Part shown: piece after piece, positions 7,027 through 13,654 of the stretch | Layout: each line of letters opens with the position of its first letter | How positions within the stretch are numbered: the stretch's first letter is position 1 | Assembly: GCA_900770265.1 (NCBI GenBank) | Contig: CAAGJR010000075.1 | Location: 1-17,028, forward strand | Reading direction: 5' to 3' | Source: an uncultured Acidaminococcus sp. | GTDB taxonomy: Bacteria; Bacillota; Negativicutes; Acidaminococcales; Acidaminococcaceae | DNA length: 17,028 bases | Made by a program: the position numbers and the translations under genes | The notes under the pieces: model-generated | What the model was told of the DNA's origin: nothing | Seen by the model: only the letters and a program-made list of their open reading frames with translations | The model's database searches: none

Positions 7027-7055
7027 AGGGTGTGAAAAGCATTTTCACACCCTTT
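7027..7055 (+). terminator. Hairpin 2 of element C, terminator-like on the plus strand
   Basis: AGGGTGTGAAAA pairs with TTTTCACACCCT over a 3-nt loop, followed by TTTATT on the plus strand, two bases of which belong to the asrC stop. On the minus strand there is no T-run after it, so asr transcripts probably pass to the hairpin at 6936-6966. Confidence 0.55.
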
Positions 7056-7056
7056 A

Positions 7057-8034
7057 TTACTTCAGTCCCCAGTACCGGATCCCGTTCCAGTACAGCGGTT
7101 TGTACACTTCTGCTTTTTCCGGCAGGTGCACGTCCCGCATGATGTATTCCATGAACGTATCCACGCCGGTGCGGTCCACGATGTAGCCGATGTGTTCCTT
7201 GCCGCCGGGGGCTTCCGGGTCGATGTACTTCCGGGCGAAGTCATACACGTTGCTGATGATCTTCACCACGCTGTCCGCGTCGGCCCATTTGATGAAGTCC
7301 ACGCCCATGCGCGGGTTCTTCTTGCCGCTGCGGCCCAGCAGCGTGATGCGGAAATACTGCTGCTTGCTGCGGGTCCAGGCCCGGTTGGGGCAGGCATGGG
7401 CGCACACGCCGCAGCCGATGCATTTTTCCACGTTCCGTACAGGACGGAATTTATCCATGTGCAGGGCTTCCACGGAAAGCTGTTTGCACTTCTTCACGCA
7501 GGCGCCGCAGCTGATGCAGCGGGAGGGGTCGAACTGGGGTTCCGTCATGCCGATGATCCCGAAATCGTGCATGCGTACCTTGCAGCAGTCGTTGGGGCAG
7601 CCGGTCAGGGCCACCTTCACGTGCAGGTCGTTGGGGAAAATGGCCTTTTCGATGCGTTTGGCCAGGGCCGTGGTGTCATAGTTGCCGAAGGGGCACACCC
7701 GGTTGCCCACACAGGCCATGATGTTCCGGGTCCCGGAGGCGGGGAAGCCGGTGCCGGGCTGTTCCTGGTTGATATCCAGCTCGTCGATGATGGGCTGCAG
7801 GGCCTTGTTCACTTCCGGCACCTTTTCGTAGGGGATGCCCAGGATTTCGAAGCCCTGGCGGATGGTCAGGTGCACCTGGCCGTTGCCGTAGGTTTCGGCG
7901 ATGTGCTGCACCTGGCCCAGGACGTCAGCGGTGAGATGGCCGCCGGGTACCCGCACCCGGGCGGAGGTGATGCCCCGGATCTTCGTGATCCGGTAGGCGT
8001 TTTTCTTCAGTTTTCCACAATTTACATCCAGCAT
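7057..8034 (-). CDS. asrC: Anaerobic sulfite reductase subunit C (siroheme subunit)
   Basis: The 325-aa catalytic subunit carries out six-electron reduction of sulfite to sulfide. An N-terminal sulfite/nitrite reductase half-domain (IRGITSARVRVPGG, HLTIRQGFEILG) precedes the siroheme/4Fe-4S cysteines C108, C114, C146 and C150 (TGCPNDC). Two ferredoxin clusters follow: C173, C176, C179, C183 and C205, C208, C211, C215. Length and order match Salmonella AsrC (337 aa). It starts 9 nt after the asrB stop, with AGGAGG overlapping that stop, so the two genes are likely translationally coupled. It is the last gene of asrABC. Confidence 0.95.
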   Translation of the reverse strand: MLDVNCGKLKKNAYRITKIRGITSARVRVPGGHLTADVLGQVQHIAETYGNGQVHLTIRQGFEILGIPYEKVPEVNKALQPIIDELDINQEQPGTGFPASGTRNIMACVGNRVCPFGNYDTTALAKRIEKAIFPNDLHVKVALTGCPNDCCKVRMHDFGIIGMTEPQFDPSRCISCGACVKKCKQLSVEALHMDKFRPVRNVEKCIGCGVCAHACPNRAWTRSKQQYFRITLLGRSGKKNPRMGVDFIKWADADSVVKIISNVYDFARKYIDPEAPGGKEHIGYIVDRTGVDTFMEYIMRDVHLPEKAEVYKPLYWNGIRYWGLK

Positions 8035-8043
8035 GGCAGCCTC

Positions 8044-8859
8044 CTAGTCAATGAAGGAACGGACCTGGGTGTATTTGAACACCGGGCCGTCCTGGCACAC
8101 GTAGATCTCGCCGATCCGGCAGTGACCGCATTTGCCTACGCCGCAGCACATTTTCCGGGATTCGGACAGCCAAATCTTCTCCACATCGAACCCGATGTCC
8201 AGCAGGGTCTTGATGGAGAATTTGATCATCATGGGAGGACCGACCACCACGGCGATGGCGTTGTCCGGATCCTGCAGGTTCATTTCGGGGATGTACTGGG
8301 TCACCAGCCCTACATGGCCGTCGTAGTCCGGGTCGTTGTCGGCCTTGTCCACGGTGTAGATCAGGTTCATGCCGCTCTGTTTCCAGCGCTTCAGGTCGTC
8401 CCGGAACAGGATGTCCTTCGGGGACTTGAAGCCCACGATCACGGTGAGCCGTTCACATTCGTCCATGTGGTCCGCGAAGTAGTCGATGACCCCGTGGATG
8501 GGGGACAGACCGGAACCGCCGGCCACCAGCACGATTTCCTTGCCCTTGAACATGTTCACGTCGAACCCGTTGCCATAGGGTCCACGCAGGAAGAAGTGGT
8601 CACCCACGTAGTTTTCGAAAATCTCGTTGGTCAGGCTGCCCACCTTGCGGATGGTGAAGTCCAGGGAATGGTCAGTGATGCCGCTGACGGAAATGGGGGC
8701 CTCGCCGTATTTGGGGATGGAGATCTCGAAGAACTGGCCGGGTTTCACCGGGTGTTCCCTGCCCCGGTCATAGGACATGCGGAACGTGTATTCCAGTTCT
8801 GCGTGTTTGATCACTTCCAGGATTTCGGATTTGAAGGGCAGATACGTATTATTTTCCAT
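8044..8859 (-). CDS. asrB: Anaerobic sulfite reductase subunit B (NADH:flavin oxidoreductase)
   Basis: The 271-aa FNR-like subunit takes electrons from NADH through FAD and a 2Fe-2S cluster to AsrA/AsrC. The FAD domain contains KPGQFFEISIP. The nucleotide domain contains VAGGSGLSPI (112-121) and VVGPPMM (205-211). The C-terminal cysteines C238/C239, C244, C247 and C255 fit the 2Fe-2S site of the dihydroorotate dehydrogenase electron-transfer (PyrK-like) group. The ATG overlaps the end of asrA by 11 nt, with GGAGGTC inside asrA as ribosome binding site. Confidence 0.95.
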   Translation of the reverse strand: MENNTYLPFKSEILEVIKHAELEYTFRMSYDRGREHPVKPGQFFEISIPKYGEAPISVSGITDHSLDFTIRKVGSLTNEIFENYVGDHFFLRGPYGNGFDVNMFKGKEIVLVAGGSGLSPIHGVIDYFADHMDECERLTVIVGFKSPKDILFRDDLKRWKQSGMNLIYTVDKADNDPDYDGHVGLVTQYIPEMNLQDPDNAIAVVVGPPMMIKFSIKTLLDIGFDVEKIWLSESRKMCCGVGKCGHCRIGEIYVCQDGPVFKYTQVRSFID

Positions 8860-9871
8860 GAGCTTCCGTGACCTCCTTCATGCCGTCAGACAGCTTCTCG
8901 ATGCAATGGACGAACGAAATGTATTCCGGGCAGATGGCGTCGCAGCGGCCGCAGCCCACGCACATCTGGTAGCCGGCCCGCTTCTTGAAATCCAGGACCT
9001 TGTGCAGCACCTTGAACCGCATCCGTTCGCCGCCTTTCTGGCGGAACTTCAGGCCGCCGGCCACGTCGGTGTAGCCGTCGATCATGCAGGAAGCCTGCAC
9101 CCGGCGCCGTTCGCCGGCCTTGCCGTTTTCCGTGTAGTACACGTCCTGCATGGACCAGCAGGTGCAGGTGGGGCACACCAGGGTGCAGCGGCCGCATTTG
9201 ATGCAGCGCTTGTCGTATTCGTCCCAGATGGTGCTCTTGGCCACTGCACTGGTCAGGTTTTCCGGAACCGTCACCGTGAAGTCGTTCTCTTTCACGTAAT
9301 CCGGAGCAACGTCTGCCTTGGGGGCGGTCAGTTCGTCCAGGGCTTTCGCCAGGGTGGCATCGGGGACGTCCAGTTCCCAGCCTCCATCCCGTTTGTTCAG
9401 GGCGGCGTCGTAGTCCGTGCTGTGGTTCGTGCCCATGGACACGCAGAAGCAGCCGTCGAAGGAGTGGTCACAGCCCATGAGGACGAACTTCAGCTTGTCC
9501 CGGCGGGCTTTGTAGTAGGAATCTTCCGGACCGTTCTGCAGGAAGATGTAGTCGAACCGCTGGACGGCAGCCAGGTCACAGCTGCGCAGGAACACGATCT
9601 TGCCCTTTTCCGGACTCTTGCCTTCGTTCACGTTGTCTTCCGTGAAATACAGCAGGGTCTGGCACACCGGCAGTACGGCTTCCTTCCAGGAATAATCGGA
9701 CCGCTGGTCCCACACGATGTCTTCCGGACGCTGGATCACGCCGTAGCGGACCACGTCGGTTTCCGAGAACCGGCCGGTGCCGGCGTACAGCTTGGGGGCG
9801 TAGAGGTCGTAGTCGCGGCTCCACGCGTCGAAAACCTTCTGGAAGGTTTCCTCATTCAATTGATAACCCAT
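8849..9871 (-). CDS. asrA: Anaerobic sulfite reductase subunit A (iron-sulfur subunit)
   Basis: The 340-aa electron-transfer subunit (Salmonella AsrA is 347 aa) has a large N-terminal domain with LRSCDLAAVQRFD and LMGCDHSFDGCFCVSMG. Two 4Fe-4S clusters follow, at C223, C226, C229, C233 and C304, C307, C310, C314. It resembles the hydrogenase/sulfur reductase beta subunit family. The ATG at 9871 follows AGGGGAG. It is the first gene of asrABC and is divergent from the ABC-F gene 387 nt away. Confidence 0.95.
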   Translation of the reverse strand: MGYQLNEETFQKVFDAWSRDYDLYAPKLYAGTGRFSETDVVRYGVIQRPEDIVWDQRSDYSWKEAVLPVCQTLLYFTEDNVNEGKSPEKGKIVFLRSCDLAAVQRFDYIFLQNGPEDSYYKARRDKLKFVLMGCDHSFDGCFCVSMGTNHSTDYDAALNKRDGGWELDVPDATLAKALDELTAPKADVAPDYVKENDFTVTVPENLTSAVAKSTIWDEYDKRCIKCGRCTLVCPTCTCWSMQDVYYTENGKAGERRRVQASCMIDGYTDVAGGLKFRQKGGERMRFKVLHKVLDFKKRAGYQMCVGCGRCDAICPEYISFVHCIEKLSDGMKEVTEAHGK

Positions 9872-9885
9872 GTCTTTCTCCCCTT

Positions 9886-9934
9886 GTACCTTCAGGTACC
9901 CAGTATGATGGCGGTGTGAAGGCTTTCACACCGC
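9886..9934 (-). promoter_or_regulatory. asr operon promoter/operator region
   Basis: A possible -10, CATACT on the minus strand (9907-9902), is flanked by two dyads. GTACCT-tc-AGGTAC (9886-9899) overlaps the predicted start site. The 24-bp palindrome GCGGTGTGAA-ggct-TTCACACCGC (9911-9934) covers the -35 position and contains TGTGA-N6-TCACA, the spacing of a CRP/FNR-superfamily site. The palindrome also resembles the repeat-element hairpins elsewhere in the window, so it may simply be one of them. The -35 itself is poor. Confidence 0.4.
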
Positions 9935-9958
9935 GGCGAAACGGGCCTTGCGGCCCTG

Positions 9959-10080
9959 TCTCTGGTCACTGGTCTCTGGCCGATGGAAAGGATTTGCCAG
10001 GGGCAAATCCTTATGGACAGAATCATGCCTTTGCCGGCGTCAGCTGGCTTCCTTCGGTTCGCGACTCATGACTCATGACC
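9959..10080. repeat. Degenerate composite elements (copy D)
   Basis: Two decayed pieces face each other. On the left are TCTCTGG, TCACTGG, TCTCTGG (9959-9979) then CCGATGG, in copy-B orientation. On the right are a GCCGGC/GCTGGC-like dyad (10033-10048) and CTCATGA twice (10065-10078), in copy-A orientation. Between them is an 11-bp hairpin (9988-9998 with 10002-10012, AAGGATTTGCC/GGCAAATCCTT). This intergenic stretch (9872-10258) holds no gene that I can support. Confidence 0.65.
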
Positions 10081-10171
10081 TTGAGATGGGAAGCATCCCG
10101 TCTCTACAAATAATTCTATGCTATCACATCTCTACACATCTGTCCGTCGTTCTGCCAACACTTTTCGGTTA

Positions 10172-10201
10172 TTGCGCCGCCGGGGGATTCCATGCTATAC
10201 T
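10172..10201 (+). promoter_or_regulatory. Promoter of the ABC-F gene
   Basis: TTGCGC (10172-10177), an 18-nt spacer, then TATACT (10196-10201) preceded by TGC (extended -10). The leader of about 50 nt contains a hairpin GGGACC/GGTCCC (10214-10232), which could influence expression as in some ABC-F leaders, though no T-run follows it. Confidence 0.55.
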
Positions 10202-10258
10202 GAACCGATTACGGGGACCGGCAGAGGGTCCCGCTACACTGGAAAAAAGGAGAACTGC

Positions 10259-11815
10259 ATGAGCGTATTGGATGTTGCCCACCTGTCCCACAGCTACGGG
10301 GGACGGGAGATTTTCGACGACGTATCCTTCCGCCTGGAAAAAGGCGAGCATGTGGCCCTGGTGGGGGCCAACGGGGAAGGGAAATCCACCTTCATGTCCA
10401 TCATCACCGGCAAGCTGAGCCCCGACGAGGGCAAGGTCACCTGGGCCCGGCGGACGAAAGTGGGCTACCTGGACCAGCATTCGGCCCTGGAGCCGGGCAA
10501 GACCATCCGGGAGACCCTGCGTACGGCCTTCCAGGACCTGGTGGAACAGGAACAGGAGATGCTGGCGGATTACGACAGGATGGAAAGCGCTTCCCCGGAG
10601 GAAATGGATAAACTCATGGCCGAGGTGGGCGAGATCCAGGAACGGCTGGAGGCGGCGGATTACTACAACCTGGATTCCAAAATCGAGGAAGTGGCCGGGG
10701 GCCTGGGCCTGAGGGACATCGGGCTGGAACACAAGGTGGACGAGCTGTCCGGCGGCCAGCGGACCAAGGTGCTGCTCACGAAGCTGCTGCTGGAGAATCC
10801 GGACATCCTGCTTTTGGACGAACCCACGAACTATCTGGACGTGGAGCACATCGAGTGGCTGACCCGCTACCTGCAGAACTACGAGAATGCGTTCATCGTG
10901 ATCTCCCATGACGTACCGTTCCTCAACGCGGTGACCAATGTGATCTGGCACGTGGACAATTTCAAACTGAACCGGTACACGGGCAACTACGAGAAGTTCG
11001 AGGAGATGGCAGCCCTGAAACGGCGTCAGGAAGAGGCAGCCTACGAACGGCAGCAGGCTGAGATCAAGAAGGAAATGGACTTCATCGCCCGGAACAAGGC
11101 CCGGGTGGCCACCCGGGGCATGGCCAACAGCCGCATGAAGAAGCTGGAGAAAATGGACCTGTTGACGAAACGGGCGGAGAAGCCGAAACCCCATTTCCGG
11201 TTCCTGGAGGACCGGAGTCCCTCCCGTTTCGTGCTCACCGGCACGAACCTGGTGCTGGGCTACGATGTACCGCTCACGAAGCAGGTGGACCTGAAGATCG
11301 AACGGGGCCAGAAGATCGCCCTGCGGGGGACGAACGGCCTGGGCAAATCCACGCTGCTGAAGACCCTGCTGGGACTCATCCCGCCGGTGGCGGGCAGCGT
11401 GGAACGGGGCGAATTCGTGTCCGTGGGCTACTTCGAACAGGAAAGCGTGAAGGGCAACCAGAACACGGCCCTGGAGGAACTGTGGCAGGAATATCCGGGC
11501 ATGAGCAATTCCGAGGTGCGGGGCGCCCTGGCGGCCTGTGGCCTTACCAACGACCACATCACCACGAAGATGACGGCCCTGTCCGGCGGGGAGGCGGCCA
11601 AGGTGCGGCTGTGCAAGATCATGCAGCGGCCGGCGAACCTGCTGGTGCTGGACGAACCCACGAACCATCTGGATGTGGAGGCCAAGGAAGAGCTGCAGCG
11701 GGCGCTGAAGGAATACAAGGGGACGCTGCTTTTGGTGTCCCACGAGCCGGAATTCTACGAAGGCTGGATCGATCAGGTGTGGAACATCGAAGGGTGGTCC
11801 ACGAAGATCGTGTGA
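10259..11815 (+). CDS. yfmM: ABC-F family ATPase, YfmM-like
   Basis: The 518-aa protein has two ABC domains and no membrane segment. Length and sequence agree closely with what I remember of Bacillus subtilis YfmM. ABC-F proteins bind the ribosomal E site and act on translation or antibiotic protection. Domain 1: Walker A GANGEGKST (36-44), LSGGQ (163-167), LLLDEPTNYLD (184-194), H217. The charged helical linker (about 245-315) includes ARNKARVATRGMANSR. Domain 2: GTNGLGKST (357-365), LSGGE (441-445), LLVLDEPTNHLD (461-472), H495. I chose the ATG at 10259 over longer in-frame starts because AAAAAAGGAG precedes it and homologues begin MS(I/V)L. It is single-gene and divergent from asr. Confidence 0.92.
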   Translation: MSVLDVAHLSHSYGGREIFDDVSFRLEKGEHVALVGANGEGKSTFMSIITGKLSPDEGKVTWARRTKVGYLDQHSALEPGKTIRETLRTAFQDLVEQEQEMLADYDRMESASPEEMDKLMAEVGEIQERLEAADYYNLDSKIEEVAGGLGLRDIGLEHKVDELSGGQRTKVLLTKLLLENPDILLLDEPTNYLDVEHIEWLTRYLQNYENAFIVISHDVPFLNAVTNVIWHVDNFKLNRYTGNYEKFEEMAALKRRQEEAAYERQQAEIKKEMDFIARNKARVATRGMANSRMKKLEKMDLLTKRAEKPKPHFRFLEDRSPSRFVLTGTNLVLGYDVPLTKQVDLKIERGQKIALRGTNGLGKSTLLKTLLGLIPPVAGSVERGEFVSVGYFEQESVKGNQNTALEELWQEYPGMSNSEVRGALAACGLTNDHITTKMTALSGGEAAKVRLCKIMQRPANLLVLDEPTNHLDVEAKEELQRALKEYKGTLLLVSHEPEFYEGWIDQVWNIEGWSTKIV

Positions 11816-11821
11816 TATAAT
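11813..11821 (+). promoter_or_regulatory. Extended -10 promoter overlapping the yfmM stop codon
   Basis: TGATATAAT contains the TGA stop of yfmM. It is the best promoter candidate for the hydrogenase gene and would give a leader of about 145 nt holding two palindromic repeats. No clear -35 is seen. Confidence 0.5.
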
Positions 11822-11833
11822 GGAATGAGTGTA

Positions 11834-11952
11834 GGGGCGCCGCAACGCTGCGCCCGCCAGAGTGCAGAGAGGGACGGCTCACAGCGAATGATCCGTTGCA
11901 CTCCGTAGGGGCTTACCAAGACCGGCCGGTGGCCGTGTCGCCCGGTAAGCCC
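11834..11952. repeat. Two palindromic intergenic repeats
   Basis: The first is GGGCGC-c-GC-aac-GC-t-GCGCCC (11835-11855). The second pairs GGGCTTACC (11909-11917) with GGTAAGCCC (11944-11952) around a GC-rich interior holding ACCGGCCGGT. The left arm, CTCCGTAGGGGCTTACCAAG and its next five bases (11901-11925), matches 17002-17026 at 24 of 25 positions. Confidence 0.75.
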
Positions 11953-11974
11953 GCCTATTCGAGGGGAGTAAAAC

Positions 11975-13228
11975 ATGACTGAAAAAAAACATGACATCAC
12001 CATGGACGAACTGTACCACAAGATGCTGAAACGGGCTGTGGACGGCAAGGACGTGACGGACGTACCGGACGGGGATCCCAAGCTGATCGAATGCCTGGCC
12101 CATCCGGAGGAGACCAGCCTGGTGTGGCGGACGAAACCCTGCACCTGTTCTGAGGACAAGCAGGCAGAATGTGTGAAGGTATGCCATTGGGACGCCATGC
12201 ATCCCAGCCCGGAGGGCGTGAAGATCGATCCGGAAAAATGCGTGGGCTGCCAGGCCTGCGTGGATGCCTGCAAACTGGATGGCCTGAAGACCAAGAAGGA
12301 CATCATCCCGGTGGTGGAAGAGCTGAAGAAAGCGGAAACCCCGATCTATGCCCTGGTGGCACCGGCCTTCTCCGGCCAGTTCGGTCCGGAAGTCACCGCC
12401 GGCCGGCTGCGGACCGCCCTGAAGTTATTGGGCTTCTCCGGCATGCTGGAAGTGGCTGTGTTCGCCGATATCCTGACCCTGAAGGAAGCCCTGGAATTCA
12501 ACAAGAACGTCAATAAAGAAGGGGACTTCCAGCTGACCAGCTGCTGCTGCCCCATGTGGATCGCCATGATCCGCCGGATGTACCACCAGCTCATGCCCAA
12601 CGTGCCCGGCTCCGTTTCTCCCATGATCGCCGGCGGCCGTACGGTGAAGGTGCTCCATCCGGAAGCCAAGACCGTGTTCATCGGGCCGTGCATGGCCAAG
12701 AAGGCCGAAATCAAGGAACCGGATCTGAAGGGCGCCATCGACTACGTGCTTACCTATGAAGAGCTGCGGGACCTGTTCAGCACCACGGACCTGGATCTGA
12801 AGAGCCTGCCCGAAGACAACGTGCCCCACGCCTCCAAGGCCGGCATTTGCTATGCCTACGCCGGCGGTGTGTCCGCCGCGGTGGACGCTACGGTGAAACG
12901 GCTGAACCCCAACCGGACCCTGCCCATGAAGATCCGCCGGGCCGACAGCGTGCCCGAATGCAAGAAGATGATCGACTCCATCCTGGCCGGGAACCGGGAA
13001 GGGAACTTCTTCGAGGGCATGGGCTGCAAAGGCGGCTGCGTGGGCGGCCCCAAGGCCCTGGTGAACCGGGAGGAAGGCAAGAAGAACGTGCAGGCCTACG
13101 GGGATGAGGCCACGTACAAGACGCCGGCCGAAAACCCGTACGTCATCGAACTGCTGAAGAAGCTGGGCTTCTCCACCGTGGAGGAATTCCTGCAGAACAG
13201 CGACCTGTACGACCGGAAATTTGATTGA
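11975..13228 (+). CDS. Monomeric [FeFe] hydrogenase with TSCCCP motif (group B-like)
   Basis: The 417-aa protein should catalyse 2H+ + 2e- to H2 or the reverse, exchanging electrons with ferredoxin. The N-terminal cluster cysteines are C56, C58, C66, C70 and C89, C92, C95, C99. The H-cluster motifs are L1 TSCCCPMW (188-195), L2 IGPCMAKKAE (236-245) and L3 EGMGCKGGCVGG (347-358). The expected cubane ligands are C192, C239, C351 and C355, and C191 corresponds to the proton-relay cysteine. L1 carries one more cysteine than the common TSCCP. It lacks the extra N-terminal clusters and small-subunit fusion of larger hydrogenases. Maturases hydE, hydF and hydG are not nearby. The ATG follows GAGGGGAG. 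I see no terminator between its stop and the next promoter. Confidence 0.9.
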   Translation: MTEKKHDITMDELYHKMLKRAVDGKDVTDVPDGDPKLIECLAHPEETSLVWRTKPCTCSEDKQAECVKVCHWDAMHPSPEGVKIDPEKCVGCQACVDACKLDGLKTKKDIIPVVEELKKAETPIYALVAPAFSGQFGPEVTAGRLRTALKLLGFSGMLEVAVFADILTLKEALEFNKNVNKEGDFQLTSCCCPMWIAMIRRMYHQLMPNVPGSVSPMIAGGRTVKVLHPEAKTVFIGPCMAKKAEIKEPDLKGAIDYVLTYEELRDLFSTTDLDLKSLPEDNVPHASKAGICYAYAGGVSAAVDATVKRLNPNRTLPMKIRRADSVPECKKMIDSILAGNREGNFFEGMGCKGGCVGGPKALVNREEGKKNVQAYGDEATYKTPAENPYVIELLKKLGFSTVEEFLQNSDLYDRKFD

Positions 13229-13245
13229 GTATGCAAAACTGAAAA

Positions 13246-13274
13246 TTGACAACCCGGGTAGGGTATGTTACAAT
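13246..13274 (+). promoter_or_regulatory. Strong sigma-70 type promoter of the spe leader
   Basis: TTGACA (13246-13251), exactly 17 nt, then TACAAT (13269-13274) with a TGT extension. It is the best promoter in the window. The expected start is near 13281, about 375 nt before speA. Confidence 0.88.
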
Positions 13275-13280
13275 TTTTAC

Positions 13281-13609
13281 GATTCGGGAGGGACAACCGT
13301 CCTTTCCCGGGCGATTCGGACCATCTGACAGCATTTCTGCATTTGTCTTTTCGGCTGTCAGGTCAAGGCCATACGGACAGCCGGGTCCACTGCCGATTTT
13401 GGCGGCAACAACTGGTTTGCAGCCTTATTGATTGAGCTTCGAGCTCAAACTTTTATAAGTTGGTTACTTCATAACCGCAATGCGTCTGTGCGCAGACTTG
13501 TGAAACGGTCAATAAGAGTCGTTCGTGACGGGGAGTCCCTAAAAAAGCAAACCGAAAACCGGAAAAAGACCACAAAACGCAAGCTGCTGGGGGCGGCTTG
13601 CGTTTTTTT
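13281..13609 (+). ncRNA. Unidentified structured RNA leader upstream of speA
   Basis: The transcript from the 13246 promoter to the terminator would be about 330 nt and has no convincing coding frame. The ends close on each other: AGGGAC (13289-13294) with GTCCCT (13535-13540), CCGTC (13297-13301) with GACGG (13527-13531), CGATTC (13312-13317) with GAGTCG (13516-13521), GACC (13319-13322) with GGTC (13507-13510). Inside are hairpins CTGACAGC/GCTGTCAG (13325-13361), TTGAGCT/AGCTCAA (about 13432-13448), GGTTA/TAACC (13462-13476) and GTCTG/CAGAC (13484-13497). I do not recognise signatures of RNase P, tmRNA, T-box or common riboswitches. It could be a cis-regulator of the spe operon or a separate sRNA. 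Confidence 0.6.
13574..13609 (+). terminator. Rho-independent terminator of the spe leader
   Basis: AAAACGCAAGC (13574-13584) pairs with GCTTGCGTTTT (13596-13606) over an 11-nt loop, with seven T in 13603-13609. It lies 45 nt before speA with no second promoter visible after it, so it may act as an attenuator. Confidence 0.88.
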
Positions 13610-13654
13610 GCATGAAGCACAGGATCATGGAACACAACAGGGGAGGGAGAAAGC

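Larger units (their letters stand above)
6931..7055 (+). repeat. Composite intergenic element, copy C (complete)
   Basis: Hairpin 1 (6936-6966), dyad GCCAGC-gtca-GCTGGC (6973-6988), four 7-mers CTAGTGA, CTAGAGA, CTAGTGA, CTAGTGA (6998-7025) and hairpin 2 (7027-7053) follow the same order and orientation as copy A. It fills the whole gap between the asr operon and the yfcE promoter. Confidence 0.85.

Noticed and set aside
7126..8871. 581-codon plus-strand frame across asrC and asrB
   Set aside because: It is rich in His, Val and Asp, lacks family motifs and is antisense to two well-recognised genes.
10169..11845. 558-codon minus-strand frame opposite the ABC-F gene
   Set aside because: Antisense shadow; the plus strand has both ABC cassettes intact with a good ribosome binding site.
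13281..13609. Leader considered as RNase P RNA, tmRNA, T-box or SRP RNA
   Set aside because: The signature sequences that I know for each (for example the GAAAGTCCGG of RNase P, the T-box GGTGG-ACCGCG, the tmRNA tRNA-like end) are not present.
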